Part shown: one piece after another, positions 31,343 to 41,027 of the stretch
How positions within the stretch are numbered: position 1 is the first letter of the stretch
How the letters are laid out: the number at the start of each line of letters is the position of its first letter
Assembly: GCA_013995675.1 (NCBI GenBank)
Contig: VWRR01000007.1
Location: 372,001-436,000 of the forward strand
Length of the DNA: 64,000 nt
From: Cyanidiococcus yangmingshanensis
Lineage: Eukaryota > Rhodophyta > Bangiophyceae > Cyanidiales > Cyanidiaceae
Direction of reading: 5' to 3'
The notes under the pieces: generated by a model
What the model was told of the DNA's origin: nothing
What the model saw: the letters and a program-made list of their open reading frames with translations, nothing else
Database searches by the model: none
Program-made: the position numbers and the translations under genes

Positions 31343-33287
31343 ATGACAGCTGAGCAGTGCACTCGCGCAGTGCTGGGGACGTTGTCCAGAGAGGTTCTTG
31401 TTAGAATCGCTGTCTATCTGCAGCCGGACGAAGTTGAGGCCCTCTGGAGTGCTGCCGAAGCAGGCGCTTGTAACTCGAGTTCGAGTCGCCTTGAGCAGTT
31501 TTGTGCCGCTACGCTGCGTTGTCGTTATGGTTCTGGCTACGCACAGAGCCTCTTCCAAGCGTATTCGAGGCTGCAGGACGCGAGTCGATCGTCAATGTCG
31601 CTGCGGCCGTGGAGTTGGCGCCTTGCGCTCTACGGTGTCTACCTCTCGCATCGTTGGCTCTTCGGCATCTGTTTCCGTGCCAATATGACACAGAGTGATG
31701 TCTCATCCATGATATGGTCGACCGAACTCCCTGACCCGGAGACAATGAGGCCTGCGGTCGCCGCAAATCATCCTCGGACTCGTCTCACGGTCCAGCGCTT
31801 CGATCAGCGGGCGATACAAAGTATCGGTGACGGTGCCCTGCTTGCGGTGGTGCTCTCCTCCTCTCATAGAGCAGCCGAATACGAACGATCGAACGCAGAG
31901 TATGCCCTCGTTGTCACTCCCCATCGGCTGCTTTGGTTTGCGGCCGAATCCTCATCCTGCTCAGACCTGCGGCTGGATACAGAACGCAGCCTTTTTCTTA
32001 CGACGCCGCTCCTGCTCACAGCTGCAATTAGTGACGATCATCGACTTTTGGCTCTAGGTCGCCGTGGCTGCTTGCTGGAGATTCGCGACCTATTGAACTG
32101 GGGTATCGTTGCGGAAGGGCGTCTGCCCGTGCGTATTTCGAAACGAGACGACTTTTGCTGCCTGGACTGTGATGGTGGAATGGTCGCCGCTGGGACCACA
32201 AGCGGCCGTCTCCTCATCTTTGATTGCAATTCAGCACTGCATCGGGGGGAGCAAACCACCATCATGAGGCTCAAACCAATTCGTATGGAGCTGGATACCA
32301 GCGGCACGCCCTTATCCCATGTGCGGCTTTGTCGAAGCCGCGAGGAACGCCGCTGTCCTGATCTCGTTGTGGTGACCACCAAGCATCAATTGCGGATCTA
32401 CTACCTTCGACTGGGCTTGTTCATATTCCAAAGAGATTTCGAACGTCCCATATGCAGTGTGCAAGCAGCGCGCTCGCGAACTTGTGTCTACATCGCTTCG
32501 GGAGGCACGGTCGACTGTCATCGAACTGCCTGCTCTGGAGTATGCGGCCACTCTGGGTCGGCCGTCGATCATGAACGAGAACGATCAACTGACATGTGTG
32601 GCAGTAGACCACGATGGCAATGTTGCTGGCGGCTGGAGCAGTGGACATGTGACGTTTTGGCCAGCCCGAGGCCGACTCGTTGGGGTTGCACTTACGTATC
32701 ATGATCGTCATCTGGATTTGAGGGCGTGGCAGAACGCTCGACGGATACACCGGCGGGACCTCGCAGCAGATGCAGTAGAACTGGAGGATAATCCATCGTC
32801 TGCATGGGAATGGTCTCGAAGTCCTATTCGCAGCATCTACGTGGACCGTGACCGAGTGATCAGCGCCTCCGCGGCTGGCGTCATTGAAGTGTTTGCTCAT
32901 CGGCAGAGTCCCAGCACAACAGCCGACTCGTGTAATACACCCCTAATCGAAAACGCCATACTCCGATGGCAGTACTGTCGGACTGCTTGGGTCTCTCTAC
33001 CGAATCTGCAAGGCGAGATCCTTCATCTGGGCGCGGGTGAGCGAACCATTCTCGGTGGTCTCTGTGGCGATCGCGCAAGTGTGCAACAAATGCCCCTAGT
33101 TCTGATCCGGATCGCTTCGTTTTCGCATGAAGCATCCGAACAGGTACCAAACGCCAAGGACGATGGCCAAGCCGGCAATGGCTCGCGACTAGAGCTGCGT
33201 ACTGCACTACCTGGCGAGGAGCAATGCTGGCTGCCACCCGCAGACATCGTCCGAGCGTTTTGGTTGATGGAATCCTCTCCGGAGTGA
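31343..33287 (+). CDS. F-box protein with a beta-propeller-like C-terminal region, one frameshift
   Basis: An F-box-like motif lies near the N-terminus (about residues 12-45: LSREVLVRIAVYLQPDEVEALW). A helical segment follows, then repeated short strands with WD-like spacing (DHRLLALGRRGCLLEIRDL, GGMVAAGTTSGRLLIFD, LTCVAVDHDGNVAGGWSSGHVTFW, VISASAAGVIEVFAH). An F-box plus propeller usually marks a substrate receptor of an SCF ubiquitin ligase; that role is inferred. The frame changes by +1 between about 32495 and 32515. The first frame otherwise runs on without propeller-like sequence to 32704, and the second has no ATG before the junction. Total is about 648 codons. I cannot assign an orthologue. 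Confidence 0.65.
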
Positions 33288-33695
33288 TACACACCGCATT
33301 GGGATGCCGACCAGTTCATTCTCTGGCTTTGTTGCGTTTTTCTCGGCCTCGCATAGAACATAGCGAAACAACGAGCAAATGACGATGGGTAGGATCACGA
33401 AAATACCGCCACCACCGCCACCAGTAAACCGACTCGAGCGCTTGTCCAATGCTCAGCTTCACGTTCTGTATGGACTGGAATGGAACTCAGTATCGGTCGC
33501 CAATACGAATTCTATTCGAATTCGAACGGAGTACTGGTTGAAGAAATGCCTCGACTGGGGATCGCGGTTTCGATTTCGTGGACGTTGAGAGACAAGTTAC
33601 GATCCCAACAGCGATCGATACTCATTTTTGTTTATCGTTGACAGCTGCTGCGTTCGCTTGTGACTGCACACACTTTAGCTTCGTAGTAAACTGTC
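33288..33695. other. Intergenic, nothing recognised
   Basis: About 400 bp between two plus-strand genes, with a short CCG/CCA run (near 33408-33424) and AATTCGAATTCG-type repeats near 33508-33520. No gene was seen. Confidence 0.4.
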
Positions 33696-34208
33696 ATGGC
33701 TCGGTCGTCAGAAAAGCAGCGTCTAAGGGCAAACCGCCAGCGACTGCGTCTGCTGTTCACGTGGGCGGTTGTCGCTGCTGTGCTCTACCCGCTGGGCTCC
33801 TGGTTTCGTCGACGTTCCTCCAACTGGCACTGGTTCCTCTTCGTGTCAGATAACGCCCTTGTGTGGAGTATATATGTCGTGTTGGCAAAAGCTGCCGCTC
33901 CGGAGTTCGACAAAGCAACCGGGACCTTGGTAGACGCCGGGCAGGACCTGCGAGCAACCGGAGTAACCGAATACCTCCTCGATGCGCTTTACACAGCCTT
34001 GACGGCGGAAACTTTGGCCAGTTTCTGGGGTTGGTTCTGGTTGATTTTGATGGTGATTCCAGCGTATATGATCGCCCAATTGATTTCCTACTTGGCTCGG
34101 GTGCAAGGAACACAAACCAAAAATGACGTGCGAGCATCTGCGCTGCGTCGTCCCGGAAACCGCACTCAGCAGGGTACTCGCCCAATGCCGCACAAACGAC
34201 GCACTTGA
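33696..34208 (+). CDS. SND2: TMEM208/Snd2 family ER membrane protein
   Basis: A 170-residue protein matching the TMEM208 (DUF788) family, called Snd2 in yeast. That family takes part in the SRP-independent route for targeting proteins to the ER. It has a basic N-terminus (KQRLRANRQRLR) before a first hydrophobic helix, and the central hallmark with a hydrophilic loop (APEFDKATGTLVDAGQDL, then GVTEYLLDALY). A second hydrophobic pair (ASFWGWFWLILMVIPAYMIAQLISYL) and a basic C-terminal tail ending HKRRT follow. Length and layout match the family (about 150-175 residues). One exon; the start is the first ATG. Confidence 0.85.
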   Translation: MARSSEKQRLRANRQRLRLLFTWAVVAAVLYPLGSWFRRRSSNWHWFLFVSDNALVWSIYVVLAKAAAPEFDKATGTLVDAGQDLRATGVTEYLLDALYTALTAETLASFWGWFWLILMVIPAYMIAQLISYLARVQGTQTKNDVRASALRRPGNRTQQGTRPMPHKRRT

Positions 34209-35064
34209 ATCAAACTCAGTAGGTTTGCCTATGGGCCGTGGACGGTTCACGTTCAGCTTGTTATGGACTGCTCTGTGTCGCTCGAGAAGCTCCGGTCCCT
34301 TTCCCGGTATCTGCAGAGCTGGCGGTGTGGGAGCGACAGAAGGTTCGTTGAAGCCGTCTCGCCAGCTTCTTCTTGCTGCTCGCTATTGCACTTGGCCAGA
34401 ACTTATACCTACCGGAAGAGATGCCGGGATGTCGAATTCGTACCCATCCGCGTTGCTCGAAGCCGCGGACCTGTGAAAGAGATCGTGGCGAGAAACAGAG
34501 ATTCGATCTGAAGTCGGCTAAGGGCGCCGCATCCGAACGCCATGAGAGCAGGGGATGTACCATGAGCGCACCGCCTAGTGTGCTGCGCTGAAAAAGCGTA
34601 ATGTATGCCGGTATTCTCGTCCAGCTGCAGCTTGCGACCATATGATTTACAACTGGAGAGGATGGCGGCATCGACATCGACACCTGTTGTCGAAAGCATC
34701 GGTCGTGAGCGATGTTTCTGCAACGGAACCTTATTGTGGATTGAATCTGGAACGAATGCAAACCTCGCTGGTGGGTTTAGGCGCCAAATGCTTATTTACA
34801 AGCGGGGTCCTTGTTCGCGGGTACCAAATGGGCGACAATCATTGGCGAAGCGCTGGTTGATCCTCACGGACGTGTATCGCTCGAACGAGTACACCAGCGG
34901 GCTACTAGCTTCGACTGCCTCGTATGGACGACTCGGGCGAGCACATTCGTTACGTAGACGAGCCACTTGAGAAGAACGAATCCAGCGTCTCCATCGGATG
35001 GGAAGCGATCAACAATGAGCATCGCCGGATCTCTCGAGGGCCCGCACGATGCCCTTTAGCCATG
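34209..35064. other. Convergent intergenic, nothing recognised
   Basis: About 850 bp between TMEM208 and RAD52 3' ends. Open frames up to 166 codons overlap on opposite strands and show no domains. No repeat was seen. Confidence 0.4.
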
Positions 35065-36087
35065 CTAACACTCGTCGTCGAGCTCAAACTGTTGCAGAAG
35101 CGAATCGAGTTCCTGGCGAGCGAGTGAGCTCCAAGATGTATCAACGCAACCCGCCAAAGTGACGTTCTTTGCCGTCGGTGCTTCTGTCGTCGGCGTACTC
35201 GGCACTTTTGATGGATTCGAGCTTGCTGCTGCCGCTGCCATTGCGACGCCGCCATGAAGTGTGTCCGTTTGCGCATCCCTCTGTGCAGCATACGTCGTCT
35301 CGACATCAGGCCCAGCTGGTACCGTCGTATGCCCAATCCGCTCCGATTTTGAATGGCTCGTTTTCGAAGCACCTCCTGAAAGACGCGATGGTATGGCTGG
35401 AATACGCATCGAAGCAACAGCTTGTCCGCCGACCCGGGTGCCATTGAGCATACTCCCTCCGACTGCGCCGCGTGCCAACATGGCCAAAAACTCTTTGTCA
35501 TAAAGCATGAGGCCAAGGCGACGCCCAAAGTTTTTGAGCGCTCGCTTCATCGCATCGGTGCATGCCTCCTTCTTCACCTTCTGGAGCGCGTCACCGCGTG
35601 TGCGCATTCCGTCGCAGACACCGCATCCGACGTCGTCATGAAAGGCACCGGTCTCCAGGAGGGTCACACGCATCACCGCCGTGGCCATTGCATTCCATCG
35701 GCCGTCTACACTCTGTTCACAATAGTCGATCTGGAACGACTGCAGAGCATTGCTCCAACCGCCGTAACCGAAAATCTCATTAGCCACTTGAATCGCCTGC
35801 CAGCCCTGGAGATAGTAGAGCGCTTTTCCTCCAGGTCCGACTCGTTTAGACACTTCCCTGGATGGAATGGCTTCGTTCAGTCGTGAAGCGGTCTCTGGTT
35901 GCGGCCGAGCCACAGCTGTAGACGCCGACGGTGGCGACTGCGCAGCTCGGAGCTGTTCTAACGCCTCTCTGGAACGTTTCAACGGTGGCGTTCTCCAGGG
36001 CGAAGCTTTTACGAGATCGCTACTAACCACAGAAGCATGATGCTCTTTTTCCGGAGCCACAGGAGTTAGTCCAGAAGCCCATAGCAT
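35065..36087 (-). CDS. RAD52: DNA repair and recombination protein RAD52
   Basis: A Rad52/22 family protein of 340 residues from the ATG at 36087 (the frame is open upstream to a TTG at 36165). The conserved ring-forming DNA-binding domain spans about residues 77-201. It starts REVSKRVGPGG and has the YLQGWQAIQVANEIFGYGGWSN motif, VGCGVCDG, KKEACTDAMKRALKNFG and LGLMLYDKEF. Rad52 anneals complementary strands and mediates Rad51 loading in homologous recombination. The C-terminal half is Ser/Thr/Ala-rich and variable. It contains no obvious Rad51-binding motif that I can identify. Classical RAD52 is uncommon in bacteria, so this is a host nuclear gene. It lies divergent to TRAX across a 900 bp spacer. 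Confidence 0.95.
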   Translation of the reverse strand: MLWASGLTPVAPEKEHHASVVSSDLVKASPWRTPPLKRSREALEQLRAAQSPPSASTAVARPQPETASRLNEAIPSREVSKRVGPGGKALYYLQGWQAIQVANEIFGYGGWSNALQSFQIDYCEQSVDGRWNAMATAVMRVTLLETGAFHDDVGCGVCDGMRTRGDALQKVKKEACTDAMKRALKNFGRRLGLMLYDKEFLAMLARGAVGGSMLNGTRVGGQAVASMRIPAIPSRLSGGASKTSHSKSERIGHTTVPAGPDVETTYAAQRDAQTDTLHGGVAMAAAAASSNPSKVPSTPTTEAPTAKNVTLAGCVDTSWSSLARQELDSLLQQFELDDEC

Positions 36088-36990
36088 GAGTCTGTCGAGA
36101 GAGAAAATAATGCGTTGCAGCGCTTCCCGAAGCGACACACAGCGCTGCCGTCGCTGCCATGGCAAGCTGGCGATTTGAATGCGTGTCAGCGGGTGAGCGG
36201 CCGCCGATTTGGCTGGCTGGCTGGCTGGCTGGCTGGCTCAGTTCCTCGTACCCGATCCGTGGACCAGGGATCTGGTTGCCTCGAACGTTGTCGTATCGAT
36301 CGCAGAAACTGAAATCTCTTTCTTGGTGGTATATAGGATTCACAGAGGCCAATTGCATCTGGTGCGGGCGTAAGATTGTGGTCAAAAGGAAGGACGCTCG
36401 CAGATGGAGTCTTCTGTTCGGGCGACCGAGGGAGGCATATGAATCGCGGCGACAAACGATGTTTCTCTCGAATGATGGATTTTCATTCGTATCAGGGATC
36501 GGTGAAAAAAATGTTCCTGCCAGCAGGGATGCTTGTTGCGACCAAGTGCCAGGAGCCAGTGATTCGTCTGCGCGGCTTTTCTTCATGACACGTCTCAACT
36601 GTATTTGTGGCAACAGCACGAAACATGCGAAAACGCGTTGCGTGTCAGAGACTGTTGGCATCGATCCCATCTGGCTAGCGTATTGAAGGAAACGAATCGC
36701 TCCATAGAGAGACAGCACAGGCTCAGGTTCGTGTCTTCTCGTGCCATCGTTCGGGGTAGTGATGGCCGAATGCGGTGCTTGCGCGCCCTCTTGAGGGAAT
36801 CTGAGGAGCGTGTGCCGCTCGACAGAGACGCTTTGAGCCACTTTGTGTTTACGTGGATCTTTTTCTGGTGAGGCACGCAGCACTTTGAGTCCTAACTGGT
36901 TCCCTCTCGCACGACTGCAGCGCTCCGGCAAGGTTCTCGTCTCTGGCGCACGTCGCTACCGGCTTGGTCGCAGCCTTTTTTGGGAACCCC
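36088..36990. promoter_or_regulatory. Divergent RAD52-TRAX spacer with GGCT repeat and a long open frame
   Basis: The spacer contains a GGCT tetranucleotide array (36211-36238, about seven units). A 302-codon minus-strand open frame at 36023-36931 runs across it. That frame starts at TTG, has its first ATGs only at 36670 and 36661, and runs to a stop inside RAD52 in another frame. It has no recognisable domain, and a plus-strand frame of 175 codons overlaps it, so it may be chance openness. It could also be an unrecognised gene or an upstream frame of the RAD52 transcript. Confidence 0.4.
36211..36238. repeat. GGCT tetranucleotide microsatellite
   Basis: About seven perfect GGCT units, 125-150 bp upstream of the RAD52 ATG on the opposite strand. 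A simple repeat in a promoter region. Confidence 0.9.
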
Positions 36991-37842
36991 ATGCCGGCGA
37001 AACGCCCGCTCTGCATGGACGAGGATGGTCTGGAGGCCGGCCCAAAGACGGAGCTCACCGCAAGGTCAGAAGCCGAGCCTAGCGTCACGGACTCTATACC
37101 GTACCTGTTTGAGAAGCTGGCTGCGGCGTTGGACGCTCGGCTTGAGCGACGCGAGCGTTTCGTGCGAGCCTCTCGAGACCTTACCATGACCGCGAAGAAG
37201 GCAATATTTGATCTGCAGCGACAGAAAAAATTGCGCCAGTACTCGGAGGAGAATCAATCAGACTCTCGATGGGCGAAAACCGAGGAGACGTTCGGGCGTC
37301 TGCGAGGACTTGTTCAAAGCGGTATCATGGCAGAGCTGGACTCGACTCCAGAGTTCAGTGACTCCTACTGGCAATACCATGCAGTGTTTTCGCCTGGTAT
37401 TCAGGAGTATGTGGAATCAATCACTTTTTACCACTGGTTGAGGTATGAACGCATGCTGTCTTTTGAAGAGGTGCAGCAACAGCTCGCTCCGTTTCCGTTG
37501 GCAGTTTCAGACTACGTCCTTGGGTTGTGCGATACATCCGGTGAGATCATGCGTGCTGCAGTACAAAACAGTGCGCTTGGTGATCAGGAAATTTCGTTTG
37601 AAGCGAGCGAGTTTCTCTGTCTATTGTTTCGCGAATGCTCGGGCGTGGGTGCGGTTGCTCGCCGTGCCTGGCCATCGTCGCTGCAACAAGAGCTTGAGCG
37701 CAAGCTAGTGACCATGGGCGAGAGCCTGCGTAAAGTGCAGGATGTTTGCTACCGCATCTGTCTCAGACGTGCGGAGAGAGATAGCCTCGGCTTCTTCGGA
37801 GACGACCAACTCGATACAACCATGGAATCGCTCCCAGACTAG
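36991..37842 (+). CDS. TSNAX: Translin-associated factor X (TRAX)
   Basis: A translin/TRAX superfamily protein of 283 residues from the ATG at 36991; the frame is open upstream to a TTG. It is all-helical. Features in order: the acidic N-terminus, LERRERFVRASRDLTMTAKKAIFDLQR, the YWQYHAVFSPGIQEYVESITFYHWL core helix, PLAVSDYVLGLCDTSGEIMR, and the C-terminal LRKVQDVCYRICLRR helix. TRAX pairs with translin to form the C3PO endoribonuclease, which acts on small RNA passenger strands and tRNA fragments. The length and the catalytic-site Glu/Asp-rich YVLGLCDxxGE region match TRAX better than translin. No translin gene is in the window. Confidence 0.9.
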   Translation: MPAKRPLCMDEDGLEAGPKTELTARSEAEPSVTDSIPYLFEKLAAALDARLERRERFVRASRDLTMTAKKAIFDLQRQKKLRQYSEENQSDSRWAKTEETFGRLRGLVQSGIMAELDSTPEFSDSYWQYHAVFSPGIQEYVESITFYHWLRYERMLSFEEVQQQLAPFPLAVSDYVLGLCDTSGEIMRAAVQNSALGDQEISFEASEFLCLLFRECSGVGAVARRAWPSSLQQELERKLVTMGESLRKVQDVCYRICLRRAERDSLGFFGDDQLDTTMESLPD

Positions 37843-38629
37843 GCTCGACTGCGTGCGATCCGCCATGACCGAAGGTGAAATGGAGCGTGTGCGCAGCCGT
37901 GCAACACTGCGCTCCATGAATATGGTCACAGCCTTGTCATGTCGATGCGATTTGAGGCCGTTCACATCCATCGCTCCAAAGACGAATGTAATCTTCCAGA
38001 TATCGGCAACCAACTGGTCCGAACATGGTCATGGCTGTTGCCTTCCTGTCATCGTGCAGGTGGACGCGCGCTCATGAGGTGATCTCCTAAGGGCATGCGA
38101 CCAGTATCTCGCCGTCGATACTGCTTATCCAAATTCTATATGGACGGTGAAGGGTATCTCAACCGGGACGGCACCAGCAGTCAGCGCAAACCTGGAAGCT
38201 CGATAACCTATCTATCCCAGCAGAGCGCTCATGCTCGCATGGCTGATGCGTCTCGCCGACGACTGCTGGCCGTTTTCGATGGCTCTTCGCGAGACTGTGT
38301 GAAAATGATGAACTCGGGTGAGCGGGTGCGCGGGACGTTTTCATGAACAATGCCCCCCAGGTGACCAAACTGGTAGATTCGCGGAACGCTCGTCGTGGTA
38401 TGCGAATGCGACCAGATTGTGATTCAATTCATAAAATTTAGAGCCCTGGGGGTAAATCTCCTACACAATGGGCACATATTGAAACTGTAGATGGATCGTG
38501 TTCAGGCCATTTGAAGTGAGCCGTGTCGCATGAATCATCGTTCCCGACATGACTACCGCTTGTGTCTCACGTCCTCGCGCCGTCGTCGTGACTCCAGGGA
38601 CCACGCCAACCTTACGCGTTCTTTAACAT
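37843..38629. other. Convergent intergenic, nothing recognised
   Basis: About 790 bp between the 3' ends of TRAX and the methyltransferase gene. Short frames only; no repeats. Confidence 0.45.
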
Positions 38630-39512
38630 TCAGTGAGCCATATATTGCGCGCTGTTCGACAGACGTTGAGCGATGACCAGGGATGGAGCTTTTTGGCGGT
38701 TCAACCATTGGTGCGCAACGACAGTCCAGTGCGACGAAGCAAGCGTCCGAGCCCAGCCGAGCACCGCAGCCTCCTCGTCAGCTCCGCCCTCATGACCAAC
38801 GTAGCAACTAATAGAGATGATTCCACCATTGAGGGCAATCAACTTCTCCACGCGTCCAAGACTCTGCACAGTGCTCCCCGCAATCGTTCGGACATGCTTA
38901 TCCGTATCGAGGCCAGGTAGATAACCAAGGTTGTAGGCTGCCACTTTGATACCAGCAGAGACGTCCCTGCGATCCTGGAGCCAACGATACAAGAGCTCCC
39001 GGTCGATCTGCTCGTGGCGATGCTGTCTGATCTCGCCAACGAAACCACTCTCTGTCCAGAGGCGACAGCGCAGAGACCCTTCGGCGTACTCGGAGAATAC
39101 ATGAACTGGAACGGAGCCGAACTTGCTCTGAAACATTTCCAAGAGACGATCTCTCGTCCGCACAATAGCTCTTTCCTGGATATCAAGAGCAATGAGCGTC
39201 CCGCTGATTGGCGCACCGATGTACTCTGCCAAGGCAAGTGTATCATGGCCGTTTCCGCAGGTGGCATCCAACACGATATCGCCTGGTTGTAGGGACCGAT
39301 GCCAGTATGTGTGCGCAAGCTGGGTGTTCCGCTCCAGATACAGCTGCGACTTGAGCCGAGAAACGGCGTCCCGTCGAGCCTCAGGGACAGCAGGATGATG
39401 ACACAGACGGACATAACTTGGGCTGTCGAGGCGCCACTACGGAGCTGATAAACAAAGCCAAGAGCCGAACAGGTCGACGGCACTGCAGAGCCAACGCTTG
39501 CTGACTTGTCAT
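38630..39512 (-). CDS. MnmM/YtqB-like SAM-dependent methyltransferase (tRNA or rRNA), N-terminus in another frame
   Basis: A Rossmann methyltransferase of the MnmM (YtqB, older 'putative rRNA methylase') family, which in bacteria methylates the wobble uridine derivative of tRNA and in plants occurs as an organelle-linked homologue. Seen in order: LERNTQLAHTYWHRSLQPGD, the SAM motif VLDATCGNGHDTLALAEYIG, ALDIQERA, AAYNLGYLPGLDTDKHVRT, ISCYVGHEGG and HQWLNRQKAPSLV. The conserved frame is open upstream to a TAG near 39435 but has no ATG. The +1-shifted upstream frame supplies an ATG at 39512 and a transit-like start (MTSQQALALQCRRPVRLLAL). So either a base is inserted near 39400-39434 or a short intron removes it. 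The methyltransferase identity is firm; the start is inferred. Confidence 0.8.
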
Positions 39513-41027
39513 CGCGGCAAGAACGAGTCGTGCGACTCCTCCGGTGTTGCTGGGTATGCCGTACCCGTCTCCAGGGGCACCTGCAGTTGTTCGAAAGCGA
39601 AAGCAGCGGTCCCGAATGCAAAACTTTACGCACCAGGTCAGCGCCACTTGCTAGAGTTCACGGATCGACAACGCAAGTCTTGTTCTAGGAGACGACACTC
39701 GATTGGTTTGACCTCGAACCTCGTTCATAAAGCTTCGTACTGGCGACGGTCGTCGGCAACGTTCATAAACAAGCTCCAGGAGTTCGTGTCGGAAGAAGCG
39801 CACCATTCGTCGAACGCTCGCGTAGCTTCGAAGGGCTGAAAACATCATGTCGCGTCACGAGTGCACCCAATCCCGGATCACGTCGAATGTTTTCACTCGA
39901 ATTAGCCATGGAGTACTCGAACTTTTTTCCAGATATTGTCATGAAGGAGCATATGGCATTGGATGCCCAGCACTGACCTTGAAGGACACCGTAAAATCAA
40001 CAGTGTTCTGGACCATATTGAGCGCGGGCCTTGACGGTAAGTGAGCCGCCATTGACAGAGCGCAGATTTACGCTCAATGGGAGAACGAAAGGATCCCAGC
40101 GATCGACCGAACGTGTGCTCATGAAAACGATCCGTTCAGCAAAGTCACTGCATGCTATCTGGGAGTTCGAAACCTCTGGGGCATTCCACGAATCGAGTTT
40201 CGCCGAGTGTATTCCGCACATCAACAAGTCGAAGAATATCCCCAGGTCGTAGCTAGCCTCTGCTTCACAACATCCTCGTCACAGAATAACAAATTCATCA
40301 AGTTGGAGATCTTCCATGGTCATCCGCCACAATCCTATTAATACTCTAGTATTTTAAACACAGGTTTGCTCCGAAAAAGTAAACGCTACCTTGATCGCAT
40401 ACTGACACCGCAGACGACGTGTTCCTTCCGTATCTCAGCCATAAGCCTGTCTAAATTATGCATCGTGCCCGTGAACGATGACAGGATACATCACAGCGCG
40501 CTGCCATAATAAGCTCTTGTTCGATCGCATCGCGACCGAGAAGATATGACCATCGTACTGTACTCGGATCCGGTGGAGCAGCCGCGGATCACGAGCCTCG
40601 CCAGCGGCCCCCGCGGTGCTGTCCGGTGCGATCGCCAGCCGGCAGGCATGGAATCTCATGGGACCCGCCGGTGACGGCGCACCGAGAGCCACCGACCACC
40701 TGTTTCGAACGCAACGGCGGCGAATCCGCCGACTTATCTCGCCCGCGAACCAGCCAGCACGGTGACGTGTACCGACAGCCCGATCGGGGACCGAGACACG
40801 CCACCCGAACGACGCCTGGGCACGCCTCTCTGGCATCCGCAAACAGCGGCCGCGTTCGCGTCGCGAGCGGATTCATCGCAATCTGGTTGCCTGATTCGCG
40901 TCGACGTAAGGCGCTGCTGCGGGCTCACCTGCATGCGTACCTAACTCGAGCGCTGTAATCTCCGAAGACGAGCGTTCTGTTAGCCTGAGGCACTGCGTCG
41001 GAACCGGAGTCGTATTTTCTGTCTCAA
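39513..41027. promoter_or_regulatory. Divergent intergenic with a GC-rich island
   Basis: The spacer of 1.5 kb starts with ordinary sequence and becomes clearly more GC-rich from about 40560 to 40960. There, overlapping frames of 95-128 codons on both strands arise from the reduced stop frequency and have no domains. It must include the MYB gene promoter. I looked for an RNA gene in the island and found no motif of U6, U2, SRP or RNase P RNA. Confidence 0.4.

Noticed and set aside
5393-33287. Programmed +1 frameshifting as a general feature of this genome
   Set aside because: The junctions share no common slippery motif. Only the RibD junction clearly needs a shift at a stop codon, and other genes show -1 shifts in homopolymers. 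Indel errors explain the mixture better.
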